64,000 nucleotides of DNA from Paludibacteraceae bacterium (GCA_017446585.1 JAFSQL010000006.1:124001-188000), one strand, 5' to 3'. Shown: positions 53,946 through 63,767, numbered from the stretch's first letter. Translations and numbers: made by a program. The notes: generated by a model not told the origin, from the sequence alone.

Positions 53946-55187
53946 ATGACTAAAAGTGAGGGCAAAGGAATTTGGCTGAACAGTGCCAAAATGATTACGG
54001 CCAACGGTGTGGGACAAATGTTTGTCTGGTTGGCGTATCCCTTGCTCACGAGGCTATACAGCCCGGACGAACTGGGCGAGATGAGCCTTTTCCTTGCCAT
54101 TGTGGGTTTGCTGACCATTGCTGCGGCGGGACAATATGAACATGCAATCATGATAGAGAAACGTGACGAGGACGCAGGTTCCGCCACGTTTCTCTGTTTG
54201 CTGTTGAGCCTGTTGTTTTGCTTTTTGACAGCAGGAGTAACTGCTGTTTTATCTTGGCAAGGTACGTTTCCTGATTTTGTCATTTGGATTGCTCCTCTTG
54301 TGTTGTTCTCTTCTTGGGGGTATATTTTAAGTTATTGGAACAATCGAAACTCGCAATTCAATCGTACGGCGTTTTATCAACTCTCAGAACGATTTGCGGC
54401 AACAGTTTCTCGAATCGTGTTCGGATGGACAGGGTTTCATTCCTTTGGCTTAATAGTAGGTTCTGTTTTAGGTCAGTTTATCGGACTTTTTTCGTTCATT
54501 CCTTTTCGAAAAAAAGCTTTCCCATCGGTTAAGTTTCGAAAATTGTCTTCTTTGGCAAAAAAATGGCGTTCTTTCCCTTTGTTCGTTTTGCCACATAAGG
54601 AAATCAATGCCTTGGCGTTGAATATGCCTGTTTTCTTCTTCTCCGCTTGGTTCAACATGGCGGAGGTCGGTTTTTTTGCCCTTGCGGTCAACGTTGGGCT
54701 ACGCCCCGTTTGGTCCTTTGGCAGGGCGGTTCACCAAGTCTATTATCAGAAAATGGGGCGTCATTTTGATTGTAAGAATTACAATGTGCGTCTCTTTCGA
54801 GGTATTTGTTTAAGTTATATTCGTTGGGCAATCCCGGTCGTTATTTTGCTCTATCTGACTTTGCCAATGCTTACCGAATGGCTCTTTGGCATTCAGTGGG
54901 TACGTGTCGGTAGTCTGTTACAAACCATGCTTCCATGGATAGCGGCAAGCACGTTAGCGCAAATGCTCTCGTTTATTCCGAATGTCTATGCCAAGCAAGC
55001 GATCGCATTTATTTTTGAGATTATTATTGTTATCGTTGAGTCACTTGTCCTTTTCATCGGTGTTTTGGTCGGTAATTTAGAAATGGCAGTATCCTTGCTT
55101 TCCATTGCGTGTTCTTTAGTAGCAATGGCTCAATTGACATGGTATTACCTTATTATTCGTTCGGGGAAACGTGGTTTTTCTAAATAG
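53946..55187 (+). CDS. Polysaccharide flippase (Wzx/MATE-like)
   Basis: A 413-residue integral membrane protein with about twelve helices, of the MOP superfamily that flips lipid-linked oligosaccharides. The N-terminal pattern ([37 protein letters not shown], in parts) is typical. It starts three bases after pyrE. No polysaccharide gene cluster is adjacent. A second, unrelated-looking flippase lies 0.6 kb on, in the opposite direction. Confidence 0.85.
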   Translation: MTKSEGKGIWLNSAKMITANGVGQMFVWLAYPLLTRLYSPDELGEMSLFLAIVGLLTIAAAGQYEHAIMIEKRDEDAGSATFLCLLLSLLFCFLTAGVTAVLSWQGTFPDFVIWIAPLVLFSSWGYILSYWNNRNSQFNRTAFYQLSERFAATVSRIVFGWTGFHSFGLIVGSVLGQFIGLFSFIPFRKKAFPSVKFRKLSSLAKKWRSFPLFVLPHKEINALALNMPVFFFSAWFNMAEVGFFALAVNVGLRPVWSFGRAVHQVYYQKMGRHFDCKNYNVRLFRGICLSYIRWAIPVVILLYLTLPMLTEWLFGIQWVRVGSLLQTMLPWIAASTLAQMLSFIPNVYAKQAIAFIFEIIIVIVESLVLFIGVLVGNLEMAVSLLSIACSLVAMAQLTWYYLIIRSGKRGFSK

Positions 55188-55228
55188 GTGTAGTTTTGAG
55201 ACGTGAAAGCATTTTGCGAAAAAAAAGT

Positions 55229-55236
55229 TATATTTG
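55229..55236 (+). promoter_or_regulatory. Bacteroidota -7 promoter element for mscL
   Basis: TATATTTG, full TAnnTTTG match, 31 bases before the mscL ATG; it excludes the longer upstream frame. Confidence 0.65.
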
Positions 55237-55267
55237 CGTAGTTGTTAACCTAATATCTGAAAAGTAT

Positions 55268-55693
55268 ATGAGCAAATTTTTAGATGAATTCAAAGCGTTT
55301 GCTGTTAAAGGCAATGCTGTTGACATGGCTGTCGGTGTCATCATCGGTGGTGCGTTCGGCAAGATCGTTTCTTCAATCGTCAATGACATTATCATGCCTC
55401 CCATTGGTTGGTTGATTGGTGGTGTAAATTTTTCCGACCTCAAGGCTACATTGCCTGTCAACCCATTGAGTGAAAGCGCGGAGCCTGTAACCATCAACTA
55501 CGGTGCGTTCATCCAAACTACTATCGACTTCATCATTATCGCCTTCTGCGTTTTCTTGCTTGTCAAGGGCATCACCAGCCTTGCAAATAAAGCGTCGAAG
55601 AAAAAAGAGGAAGAAGCGGCCGCTGCTCCTCCTGCTCCGTCAAAGGAGGAAGTATTGCTTACTGAAATTCGTGATTTGTTGAAGAAGCAGTAA
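55268..55693 (+). CDS. mscL: Large-conductance mechanosensitive channel MscL
   Basis: A 141-residue channel that opens at near-lytic membrane tension to release solutes. The N-terminal amphipathic helix is [17 protein letters not shown]1 is [22 protein letters not shown], with the narrow Gly/Val/Ala gate pattern. TM2 is [15 protein letters not shown], and a charged C-terminal bundle helix ([16 protein letters not shown]) closes it. An Ala/Glu-rich linker precedes the bundle. Followed by a shared terminator. Confidence 0.97.
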   Translation: MSKFLDEFKAFAVKGNAVDMAVGVIIGGAFGKIVSSIVNDIIMPPIGWLIGGVNFSDLKATLPVNPLSESAEPVTINYGAFIQTTIDFIIIAFCVFLLVKGITSLANKASKKKEEEAAAAPPAPSKEEVLLTEIRDLLKKQ

Positions 55694-55713
55694 TGCTCTA
55701 AAAGATACATGAG

Positions 55714-55746
55714 AAAGCCCCGATGTTTAATGACATCGGGGCTTTT
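55714..55746. terminator. Bidirectional rho-independent terminator between mscL and the second flippase
   Basis: A 13-bp stem (AAAGCCCCGATGT at 55714-55726 with its complement at 55733-55745) with a 6-base loop. T-runs lie on both strands. The genes converge here. Confidence 0.9.
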
Positions 55747-55768
55747 GTTATACCTTTTTTCTTTGTCT

Positions 55769-57262
55769 TTATCGGAAGAATCTTCCTATGACAGGAATGG
55801 CTTTCAGAGGTAGGTCACGACGAACAATCAAACCGATGTATGCCATGGTAAGAAGTGCCCGAACCGAATAGTCTATCCAGAGGTTGCCTGTCGTGACAAA
55901 ATAACTAATGCCTAACAATGCAAGAGCAACCACGGTGTAGATGGCAAGATCCTTCATCGGATAAGAAATAGGGAAGTATTTCTGCCCTAAGACATAAGAA
56001 ATTAACATGATGACAAGATAGCATGTCAACGATGCCCAAGCGGCTCCCATATAGCCAATGCGAGGTACTAAGACGACATTCATGCCAACAATGATGACCA
56101 ATCCTATCAGGGACAAGTACGCTCCCCATTGCGTTCTGTCCGTTAACTTATACCAAAGCGACAGATTAAAATAGATGCCTTGAAACAGATAAGAGGCCAA
56201 AATGATAGGAACAATCTTCAGTCCTTCCCAATAACTCTGTGCGATAAGAATCTTGAGCAGGTCAACGTAGAAAATCATCACCATGCATATCAGAAGGGCA
56301 AAAATCACATAAAACTTCATGGCGTCGGCATATGCCGCTTTACTCTCTCGGTCTTTGTGTTGTGCGAAGACAAATGGTTCATAAGCGAAGCGAAATGCTT
56401 GCGTGAACATCATCATGACCATTGCGACCTTAAAGCATGCGCCATAAATGCCCAATTGTCGTAATCCTTCCTCTCCGGGGGCAAGATAAGGGAATAAGAT
56501 TTTATCGATAGTTTGATTCATGATGCCCGCTATGCCTAACACTAACAGTGGGAGAGAATAGTGCAACATCTTTTTCAGTAAGCCCCAGTCAGGTTTGAAT
56601 GTCGCTTCAAAAATGTCAGGCAGGAGCATAATCAACACCGTGATGGTTGAAATGGCATTCGCTATGATGATATATCCCACGCCATAGTTTTCATTATAGA
56701 ACCACGAAATCGCTTCAGGTGCGTGGTGATGAATCATAGGGCAAATCACCAAGAAAAAGATATTGAAGAAGATGTTGACGACAATAGTCAGAATCTTCAA
56801 CATGGCAAAGCGCATGGCCTTTTGCTTATAACGGAGATAGGCAAAAGGGATGGCGGTGAAAGCGTCAATAGCGACTACGCATCCCATGATAGCGATGAAC
56901 TCCCGATGACTTTCATATCCTAACGCATCTGCAATGGGACGATGAAATAGCAAGAGAAACAAAATGAATAGTCCCGAAGTTGATGCCAAGGAGCATAGCG
57001 TGGTCCCATACACTTGTGAGGCTCGTTCTTGCTCTTTGTTTACATATCGGAAAAAACCGGTTTCCATACCATAGGTCAATATGACCAAAGCCAAGGCTGT
57101 CCATGCGTAGAGGTTCGTCACAATGCCATAGTCTCCAGGCGAGGTCAGCACATAAGTGTACATGGGAACCAAGCACCAGTTCAGAAATTTTCCGACAATG
57201 CTTGACAAACCATAGATGGCGGTTTCTTTCGCCAACGTTTTCATCTTTCTGTTTTCGCCCAT
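55769..57262 (-). CDS. Oligosaccharide flippase / polysaccharide biosynthesis protein
   Basis: A 497-residue protein with about fourteen helices and the Wzx/MOP N-terminus (LAKETAIYGLSSIVGKFLNW). It is longer than the flippase at 53.9 kb and shares little obvious sequence with it. It may flip lipid-linked O-antigen, capsule or peptidoglycan precursors; a MurJ role is not indicated by its motifs. It starts 12 bases below rpiB, so it belongs to the minus-strand thiL-rpiB series. An ATG six codons in is an alternative start. Confidence 0.87.
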   Translation of the reverse strand: MGENRKMKTLAKETAIYGLSSIVGKFLNWCLVPMYTYVLTSPGDYGIVTNLYAWTALALVILTYGMETGFFRYVNKEQERASQVYGTTLCSLASTSGLFILFLLLFHRPIADALGYESHREFIAIMGCVVAIDAFTAIPFAYLRYKQKAMRFAMLKILTIVVNIFFNIFFLVICPMIHHHAPEAISWFYNENYGVGYIIIANAISTITVLIMLLPDIFEATFKPDWGLLKKMLHYSLPLLVLGIAGIMNQTIDKILFPYLAPGEEGLRQLGIYGACFKVAMVMMMFTQAFRFAYEPFVFAQHKDRESKAAYADAMKFYVIFALLICMVMIFYVDLLKILIAQSYWEGLKIVPIILASYLFQGIYFNLSLWYKLTDRTQWGAYLSLIGLVIIVGMNVVLVPRIGYMGAAWASLTCYLVIMLISYVLGQKYFPISYPMKDLAIYTVVALALLGISYFVTTGNLWIDYSVRALLTMAYIGLIVRRDLPLKAIPVIGRFFR

Positions 57263-57274
57263 GTCGTAATGCTA

Positions 57275-57727
57275 TTACTTGTCAAGGGCGATTTTCTGAA
57301 CCCTCTTCACGTGACGACCACCTTCAAAGTCTGTTTTGAAGAATTCATCGACAATTTCAAAGGCTTTTTCTTGGCTGATAAAACGTGCGGGCATGGAAAG
57401 CACGTTTGCGTCATTATGTTGGCGAGCCAGATGTGCCAATTCCACATCCCAGCAAAGTGCGCAACGTATGCCTTGGTGTTTGTTTGCCGTCATTGAAATG
57501 CCATTGCCACTGCCACAAATGGCGATGCCAAAATCAAACTCTTGTCCTTCTACGGCAGATGCCATAGGATGGGCAAAGTCGGGATAGTCGCAACTCTCGG
57601 TGCTGTAAGTGCCAAAATCTTTGGTCTCTGCTCCGGCGGCTTTCAGTTTGGCAATGACTGCCTGTTTCAGTTCAAACCCCGCATGGTCGCTTGCCAATGC
57701 GATTTTCAGTTCTCCAAGTGCTTTCAT
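57275..57727 (-). CDS. rpiB: Ribose-5-phosphate isomerase B
   Basis: A 150-residue RpiB/LacAB-family isomerase that interconverts ribose-5-phosphate and ribulose-5-phosphate. It has LASDHAGFELK at the start, the catalytic Cys and anion hole in AICGSGNGISM near residue 72, and NDANVLSMPARFIS near 108. The frame is open upstream to 57832 into the thiL region, but the ATG at 57727 gives the family start. With rpe at 62 kb it gives two non-oxidative pentose-phosphate enzymes in the same stretch. Confidence 0.95.
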   Translation of the reverse strand: MKALGELKIALASDHAGFELKQAVIAKLKAAGAETKDFGTYSTESCDYPDFAHPMASAVEGQEFDFGIAICGSGNGISMTANKHQGIRCALCWDVELAHLARQHNDANVLSMPARFISQEKAFEIVDEFFKTDFEGGRHVKRVQKIALDK

Positions 57728-57747
57728 ATCGTGTGTTTTTGAGTTTT

Positions 57748-58773
57748 TCAAAATGCTGTGAATCCTTGTGCTTTCAGAGCAAATTCTTGACCCTGTCGGG
57801 TGACTAAGTTCATCCCTTGATCCGCTTTGCAAATATGACCGATCAGATGAACATCTTCCACTTGCTCTACCAAATCGTGCAGTTCCAAAGGAACGGTGAA
57901 AAGTAATTCGTAGTCCTCGCCTCCGTTCATGGCGGCTGTTACCAAAGGTATATTAAATTCTTCAGCGGTCGCTGCCGTTTGATAGTCTATAGGTAATCGA
58001 TCTTCAAAAACACGACAGCCTACGCCACTGGCTTTGCAAATATGTATCAATTCAGATGACAGACCATCCGAAATGTCCATCATGGAGGTAGGGACAATGC
58101 CCTTCTCTGCCAAATGTCGAATAACGTCCATGCGGGCTTCTGGTTTCAATTGGCGTTGCAAAATATATTCACGACCGGCAAAGTCTGGTTGCACGTCTTC
58201 TGCCTTCTTCGTGTTGCGGAATACGGCTTTTTCTCGTTCCAATATTTGCAATCCCATATATGCCGCGCCTAAGTCTCCACTGACGCAAATCAGGTCATTT
58301 TCTTTTGCCCCCGATCGATAAACAGCCTTCCCTTTGTCAACAGAACCAAGAGCGGTAATACTAATGGTCAGACCGGTCAATGAGGAACAAGTGTCTCCTC
58401 CCACCAAATCCACGCCATGAGCGTCACATGCGGCAATCATGCCAGCATACAATTGCTCGATGTCTTCCACACTGAATTTTTTTGAAATGCCCAATGATAC
58501 AGTGATTTGTTTCGGCGTTCCATTCATGGCATAAATGTCGGACAAATTGACCATGACGGCTTTATAGCCTAAGTGTTTCAATGGAACGTAGGTAAGGTCA
58601 AAATGAACGCCTTCCAACAACAAGTCGGTAGTTACCAATGTTTGTTGTTTCCCGTATTCAAGGATAGCGGCATCGTCTCCGACACCTTTCACGGTCTCAC
58701 TGTTGTGAATCTCAATGGCTTCTGTCAAGTGTTTGATGAGTCCGAACTCTCCTAATTCCGATATCTGTGTCAT
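57748..58773 (-). CDS. thiL: Thiamine-monophosphate kinase
   Basis: A 341-residue PurM/AIR-synthetase-like kinase that phosphorylates thiamine phosphate to the active diphosphate. The family N-terminus ELGEFGLIKHL is followed by VGDDAAIL, then TTDLLLEGVHFDL, the LVGGDTCSS segment near 130, and the late MDISDGLSSELIHICK. The length is normal. It has no thiamine riboswitch upstream and lies six bases below the family 9 glycosyltransferase. Other thiamine genes are absent from the window. Confidence 0.94.
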   Translation of the reverse strand: MTQISELGEFGLIKHLTEAIEIHNSETVKGVGDDAAILEYGKQQTLVTTDLLLEGVHFDLTYVPLKHLGYKAVMVNLSDIYAMNGTPKQITVSLGISKKFSVEDIEQLYAGMIAACDAHGVDLVGGDTCSSLTGLTISITALGSVDKGKAVYRSGAKENDLICVSGDLGAAYMGLQILEREKAVFRNTKKAEDVQPDFAGREYILQRQLKPEARMDVIRHLAEKGIVPTSMMDISDGLSSELIHICKASGVGCRVFEDRLPIDYQTAATAEEFNIPLVTAAMNGGEDYELLFTVPLELHDLVEQVEDVHLIGHICKADQGMNLVTRQGQEFALKAQGFTAF

Positions 58774-58778
58774 AATCT

Positions 58779-59861
58779 TTATGATGCGCTTACTGCCAAT
58801 TCAATTTTTTCTTCTATCATCTCGGGGGTGATTTTATGAAGGCATTCGTAGGCGGAGTCTCCCTTCTTATGACAATGAACGTTGCCGAAGATAGAACAAG
58901 GACGGCATGACAAATCAATGTCCACGATGTTTCCTTCATTTTGTTTCCAGCCCAAGAAACCAGCGTAATAGTGCGTTGCACCCCAGATGGAGACAACTTT
59001 TGTGTCAACTAATGATGCCAAATGCATATTGGCACTATCCATCGAAATCATGACATCCAATTTGCTCATCAATCGGAGTTCATCTGGCAAGTAGGTGTGC
59101 GGAGGCATCACCCTTACGTTCTCACCATTTCTTTTTGCCCATTTGTGCATGACGGACTTTTCTCCTTCACCGTGACCGAACAGGAAGATGCGATAATCCT
59201 CATGTTGTCCCAAGAGGTCTATGAGTTGTCCCATTTGTTTCAGGGGATAAATCTTGCCTTTGTGACCTGCAAATGGAGCAACTCCAATCCATTTCTCTCC
59301 GTTGCGTTTTTCGCCTCCGAGTTGATTTAGGAAGTCTGTTTCGAGGATGATTTTTTTCCCGTCAAAGATGGAGTGGAAATCCAATGGAAATTGAAATCCC
59401 ATTTCCCCAAAAACTTGTTTGTATCGTTCAAAACCGTTTTTGAGTGGTTTCCCCAATCCTTTGGCTCCTTTGCTGACAAGTTCTCGTTTCTCTTTTCTTC
59501 CTTTGTCAATATGAACGATTTTGGCTCGGCTTGAAAGGCGGAAGAGGAAACAGAGCAGGCGTGAACGCAATACGCCATGCAGGTCAGCAATGTACTTGAA
59601 TTTGTATTCCGAGCGAAGTCGCCACCAAACTTTGAAAATGCCGAACAAACCTTTGTCTCCGCCATGTCGGTCAAAATGTTTGACTTTCACGTTGGGCAAG
59701 TTGTCAAACATTGGGTCATAGCCATAGGTGGTCAAGACAACCAAGTTCAGCGACGGATATTTCTTCATCAATGAGTGAAGGACAGGAACGGTCATTGCTA
59801 CATCGCCCATGGCACTTAATCGTATCACGAGCATTCGACCATTTTCTTCCGTTCTTTTCAT
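58779..59861 (-). CDS. Family 9 glycosyltransferase (heptosyltransferase-like)
   Basis: A 360-residue GT-B fold enzyme of the ADP-heptose:LPS heptosyltransferase family. It has LVIRLSAMGDVAMTVPVLHSL at the start, GVAPFAGHKGKIYP in the middle and the C-terminal nucleotide-binding segments DVMISMDSANMHLASL and VSIWGATHYYAGFLGW. It probably adds a sugar to the lipid A core on the inner leaflet. The actual donor sugar is not visible. It is followed by thiL and preceded by a DUF4254 gene on the same strand, a neighbourhood common in Bacteroidota and suggestive of an LPS link. Confidence 0.9.
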   Translation of the reverse strand: MKRTEENGRMLVIRLSAMGDVAMTVPVLHSLMKKYPSLNLVVLTTYGYDPMFDNLPNVKVKHFDRHGGDKGLFGIFKVWWRLRSEYKFKYIADLHGVLRSRLLCFLFRLSSRAKIVHIDKGRKEKRELVSKGAKGLGKPLKNGFERYKQVFGEMGFQFPLDFHSIFDGKKIILETDFLNQLGGEKRNGEKWIGVAPFAGHKGKIYPLKQMGQLIDLLGQHEDYRIFLFGHGEGEKSVMHKWAKRNGENVRVMPPHTYLPDELRLMSKLDVMISMDSANMHLASLVDTKVVSIWGATHYYAGFLGWKQNEGNIVDIDLSCRPCSIFGNVHCHKKGDSAYECLHKITPEMIEEKIELAVSAS

Positions 59862-59914
59862 TTTTCTCCTTGTAATCTTTTTTATGAGTTAAGGTTGCCG
59901 ATGATTTCCAGAAT

Positions 59915-60517
59915 TTATTTCTTTCCGTACAGAATAGGATTTGTGTCTGTGTCGTTATACATTTTCATTTGCTTGTACACTTTCATGTACTTCCGTCCCG
60001 CTTCGATGTCTTCAAACAATTGTTCGATGGCGGTTGATAAGTCTGCTTGTTGGGTGAGTAGCACGTCCAATTTCTTGCCGCACTTTTCTTTGTGTTCCGT
60101 AGTGGCGTCAACACGCTCTGCCTCTTCACGCATGTGATAAATTTTCAATGCCAAGATGGACAGACGGTCAATCGCCCATGCGGGACTTTCCGTATTGATG
60201 GTGGCATCGTCTTTTACTTTTACCTCATTGTATTTTTGCAAGAAGTAACTGTCAATCATTTCAACCATGTCCGTGCGATCCTGATTGGACTTGTCAATGC
60301 GACGTTTGATTTTCAAAGCCTCTTCCGGATTGATTTCCGGATCGCGAATGATGTCTTCCAAGTGCCATTGCACTGTGTCTATCCAGCATTTTGCATACAA
60401 CACCGCTTCAATGCCTTCTGAGTAAGGGTTTTGTATGGGGGTGTCAACGTTATCTGTCTTATGATAGTCATTGATGACTTCGTTGAAAATTTCGTTGGCT
60501 CTTTCAGTGAATTTCAT
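59915..60517 (-). CDS. DUF4254 family protein
   Basis: A 200-residue all-helical protein matching the DUF4254 family in my knowledge: EIFNEVINDYHKTDN near the start, WHLEDIIRDPEINPEEAL in the middle, and a C-terminal coiled segment (QADLSTAIEQLFEDIEAGR). The function is unknown. Its conserved position beside a family 9 glycosyltransferase suggests a role in core oligosaccharide synthesis, but no motif shows it. The ATG at 60517 is chosen because a TATCTTTG promoter lies at 60566-60573. Confidence 0.85.
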   Translation of the reverse strand: MKFTERANEIFNEVINDYHKTDNVDTPIQNPYSEGIEAVLYAKCWIDTVQWHLEDIIRDPEINPEEALKIKRRIDKSNQDRTDMVEMIDSYFLQKYNEVKVKDDATINTESPAWAIDRLSILALKIYHMREEAERVDATTEHKEKCGKKLDVLLTQQADLSTAIEQLFEDIEAGRKYMKVYKQMKMYNDTDTNPILYGKK

Positions 60518-60565
60518 AAGGTTTTCTGTTTTTGATGGTTTTCGTAAAGTATGTTTCGTGAATGA

Positions 60566-60573
60566 CAAAGATA
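60566..60573 (-). promoter_or_regulatory. Bacteroidota -7 promoter element for the DUF4254-GT9-thiL series
   Basis: The complement reads TATCTTTG, full TAnnTTTG match, 48 bases before the ATG. Confidence 0.65.
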
Positions 60574-60613
60574 AAGAAAAATGCGTTTGCCAAGTCTATA
60601 ATCTTGCTACGAA

Positions 60614-62170
60614 TCAAACGCTTGCAATCAAACAGAGCAGCAAAAGTACTATCAAGGTCATGAAGACAATAGCCTTCCAAGGCTGCTTGTCATGGGCATA
60701 GAGCCCAAGAAACAATAAGGCGGCGGAGGCTATAAGTGATTGCGGCGTGTTAAATTCGACATGTATTTGAGCCCACGCCATGCTTGATGTCCAATCTATA
60801 ACATGCGCCATGCATGCGACTAATAAATCCGTGAGACTGCTCAAGCATGTTCCGACAAGGGGAATGTGACATAGCGCAAGCATGAAAATTGAAGACCAAA
60901 CAACGGCAGTTGTCAATGGAATCAATAGTAGGTTTGACAGCAGAAAGGTGAATGTGAAAATGTTGAAAACCTTTAACTGTATGGGCAATATGGCGACTTG
61001 TGCCGCTGTGGTCACCGATAGTGCATTCCAAATAGTGCGTGCGAAAGTGTTGAAAGCTTTTTCTCCTTTTCTCTTGAATCGTTCCTTTGGGCTAATATCA
61101 CCCTTGCCTTGAGCATAAAGTTCGGTCGCACGTTGTGCTTCCCATCTTTTCTCTATCTGCATCAAAGGTCCGATGAAGAGAAAGATTCCTGTTACGGCGA
61201 CATAAGTCATTTGAAAAGAGGTCAGAAACAATTGATGAGGCTCAAAAAGTAATATGACAAAGGCACTGCCTGCCAAGAGGTTCCAATGAATAATCTCTCT
61301 ACCCAATAAACGGTTGAGTAGCAAAAAGGTCATCATCAATACGGAGCGTGTTACGGGCGGTTCCAGTCCTGTAATGAAGGCGTAAAACCAGAGTGAAACA
61401 AGAGCGAGCCAATCTCTCAAATTCCATGAAACATTCAAATAGGATAGTGGTAATAGAAGAAAGTAAACAAGCGTCATTACCAATCCTGCGTGAAGTCCGC
61501 TTATCGCCAATAAATGGGCGACGCCACTATTTCTGAATTTCTGATATGTTTCATCGTCCAATTGGTCTTTCACTCCCAATGTCATGGCTGCAATGATGGC
61601 GGTGTGTCGTTCTGACAGGCCTATGCTTCTCAGTCGTTGCCAAAGGTGCAGTCTTGCCTCTTGTGCCAATCGTTTGATACTTGTCCACCCATGCCAACCA
61701 GACAATGTGCCGGTAACCTTCCAATTCTTCTCGGCAACATAACCACAGGCTCCATAACCTTTGTGCCGTAGATACTCGCCATAATCGAAACCGTTTTCAA
61801 GAATGCCTGGACGATTCAGGACTGCCGTCACTTCAAGTGTGTCGCCAATCATGGGCATGACTTTTCCTTCCGATTGGCGAAGAAACACGATGGCTCTACC
61901 ATAGGCTTCTGTCTCGGAAGCAATAATTTCGCATCCTACGTTCCAGGTCTTGGGTCGTTCTTTCCCATTTTCACATACGACACAGCGATAGGCGCTTTTC
62001 TGTTTGGTGACGGGGAAAAATTGATCCGCGTCTCTAAATGATTTTGGACAAAGAGAATCAAATGCGACAATAAGTAATGCCAACGCTCCTGTCAGCCAAA
62101 CCATGGGCATTCGTCCAAGAGCACAGCGTATTCTTTCGTTTTTCCCGAGATTCAATATCGGTCGCGTCAA
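60614..62170 (-). CDS. ComEC/Rec2 family competence protein, without nuclease-like domain
   Basis: A 518-residue membrane protein. The N-terminal DUF4131-like region with two helices and an OB-like soluble part (about 60-165) precedes the competence domain. That domain's signature HLLAISGLHAGLV is near residue 235, followed by about eight helices including PVTRSVLMMTFLLL. The C-terminal metallo-beta-lactamase-like domain of long ComEC proteins is missing; the frame ends after the last helix. It may be a DNA channel working with separate nucleases, or have another role. It lies two bases below rpe. Confidence 0.88.
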   Translation of the reverse strand: MTRPILNLGKNERIRCALGRMPMVWLTGALALLIVAFDSLCPKSFRDADQFFPVTKQKSAYRCVVCENGKERPKTWNVGCEIIASETEAYGRAIVFLRQSEGKVMPMIGDTLEVTAVLNRPGILENGFDYGEYLRHKGYGACGYVAEKNWKVTGTLSGWHGWTSIKRLAQEARLHLWQRLRSIGLSERHTAIIAAMTLGVKDQLDDETYQKFRNSGVAHLLAISGLHAGLVMTLVYFLLLPLSYLNVSWNLRDWLALVSLWFYAFITGLEPPVTRSVLMMTFLLLNRLLGREIIHWNLLAGSAFVILLFEPHQLFLTSFQMTYVAVTGIFLFIGPLMQIEKRWEAQRATELYAQGKGDISPKERFKRKGEKAFNTFARTIWNALSVTTAAQVAILPIQLKVFNIFTFTFLLSNLLLIPLTTAVVWSSIFMLALCHIPLVGTCLSSLTDLLVACMAHVIDWTSSMAWAQIHVEFNTPQSLIASAALLFLGLYAHDKQPWKAIVFMTLIVLLLLCLIASV

Positions 62171-62172
62171 TA

Positions 62173-62823
62173 TTATAATTGTTTGAACTCCTTGATGCGT
62201 TGTTCCGCGTTTGGAACGCCAAAGACAGAACTTCCTGCCACTAAGGCGTCAGCACCTCTTTTCAATAGTTCTGGCGCATTTTCAAGGTTGACCCCACCGT
62301 CGATTTCTATCAAGAAGTTCAGCCCCAAACGTTCACGCATGGCGGCTAATCGCTCCACTTTATTGTAAGTCCGTTCTATGAATTTCTGTCCGCCATAGCC
62401 TGGGTTCACCGACATCAAGAGCACCATGTCCACATCTTCCAATGAGTCTTCCAAAACTTCAACGGGAGTGTGTGGATTCAAAGTTACGGCAGCCTTCATG
62501 CGTTGGTCGTGAATGGCGTTAAGTGTTCTGTTCAAATGGCGGCTGGCCTCGTAGTGAACGTTAAGTATGTCCGCCCCCGCTTCCTTGAAACGTTCAATCC
62601 ATTTTTCCGGTTCAACAATCATCAAGTGAACGTCAAGAGGTTTTCGACTTTTCTCTTGCAGCACTTTCATGATGGGCATTCCAAACGAAATGTTTGGCAC
62701 GAACACGCCATCCATCACGTCCACGTGAATCCAGTCTGCGTCGGAGCGATTCAGCATTTCTATTTCTTCGTCTAATTTTCCAAAGTCTGCTGACAACAAG
62801 GAGGGTGACAAAATCATGCTCAT
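62173..62823 (-). CDS. rpe: Ribulose-phosphate 3-epimerase
   Basis: A 216-residue TIM-barrel epimerase interconverting ribulose- and xylulose-5-phosphate. It has ILSPSLLSADFGKL at the start, WIHVDVMDGVFVPNISFG near 31 with metal-binding His and Asp, LMSVNPGYGGQKFI near 137 and DGGVNLENAPEL near 175. The start ATG overlaps the fmt stop (ATGA). An ATG two codons later is an alternative. Confidence 0.97.
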   Translation of the reverse strand: MSMILSPSLLSADFGKLDEEIEMLNRSDADWIHVDVMDGVFVPNISFGMPIMKVLQEKSRKPLDVHLMIVEPEKWIERFKEAGADILNVHYEASRHLNRTLNAIHDQRMKAAVTLNPHTPVEVLEDSLEDVDMVLLMSVNPGYGGQKFIERTYNKVERLAAMRERLGLNFLIEIDGGVNLENAPELLKRGADALVAGSSVFGVPNAEQRIKEFKQL

Positions 62824-63767
62824 AGTTTTATGCCGTTTAATAAGTCTTTTACATTCATGCGTTTTTTTCCTGCTATTTGCACGTCATGTAGGCGTAGCCA
62901 TCCGTTGCCGCACTTCACTCGAAGAAAACTTTTACCGTCTGTTTCCAAACATCCAAATTCCTTTTCATCGGAAGTTCCGTCTTGGATGTCTGTTTGGGCT
63001 TCAAACACTTTCATGGTCGTTTTTGTGCCATCCGCCAAGGTCAAATCCATCCAAGCCGCAGGATAAGGTGACAATCCGCGGATTTTGTTCCGAACGTTTT
63101 CGACAGTATCAGAGAAGTCTAATTTGCAAGTTTCTTTGAATAACTTAGGTGCAGGTTTCAGGTTCTCGCTCTCTGGTTGTGGCGTTGTCTGTACGTTTCC
63201 CGCTACGATTCTCTCCATTGTCTCAAGCACTGCGTTGCTACCGATTCCCATCAACCGATCATAGAGTTCACCGATGTTTTCATCGTCACCAATCGGGGTT
63301 TTCTTTTGCAGAATGATGTTGCCCGTGTCTATCTCGTGCTGCAAGAAGAATGTGGTAACACCAGTTTCTTTTTCACCATTGATGATTGCCCAATTGATAG
63401 GGGCGGCACCGCGATATTGTGGCAAAAGTGAAGCGTGCAGGTTGAAAGTCCCCTTGGGTGGCATGTTCCATACCACTTCCGGAAGCATTCTGAATGCTAC
63501 TACCACTTGCACGTCCGCTTGTAGTGATTTCAATTCTTGGAGAAAAGCTTCATCTTTCAGTTTCTCAGGTTGCAGGATGGGTAGTCCTTGCTCTAAGGCG
63601 TATTCCTTGACGGCACTTATGCTCATCTTTTGTCCTCGCCCGGCAGGCTTGTCGGGTGTCGTTACTACGCCCACCACGTTCCAGCCGTCTTCAACCAACG
63701 CTCGCAAACTTGCCACGGCAAATTCTGGCGTACCCATAAACACGATTCTCGTGTCTTCCTTTCTCAT
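62820..63767 (-). CDS. fmt: Methionyl-tRNA formyltransferase
   Basis: A 315-residue enzyme that formylates initiator Met-tRNA using 10-formyl-THF. It has IVFMGTPEFAVASLRAL at the start, the catalytic Asn-His region in TFNLHASLLPQYRGAAPI near 103 and the Asp in HEIDTGNII near 138. A C-terminal OB-fold for tRNA binding follows. The frame starts earlier at 63791, but the promoter at 63789-63796 fixes the ATG at 63767. fmt-rpe-comEC form one tight transcription unit. Confidence 0.96.
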   Translation of the reverse strand: MRKEDTRIVFMGTPEFAVASLRALVEDGWNVVGVVTTPDKPAGRGQKMSISAVKEYALEQGLPILQPEKLKDEAFLQELKSLQADVQVVVAFRMLPEVVWNMPPKGTFNLHASLLPQYRGAAPINWAIINGEKETGVTTFFLQHEIDTGNIILQKKTPIGDDENIGELYDRLMGIGSNAVLETMERIVAGNVQTTPQPESENLKPAPKLFKETCKLDFSDTVENVRNKIRGLSPYPAAWMDLTLADGTKTTMKVFEAQTDIQDGTSDEKEFGCLETDGKSFLRVKCGNGWLRLHDVQIAGKKRMNVKDLLNGIKL

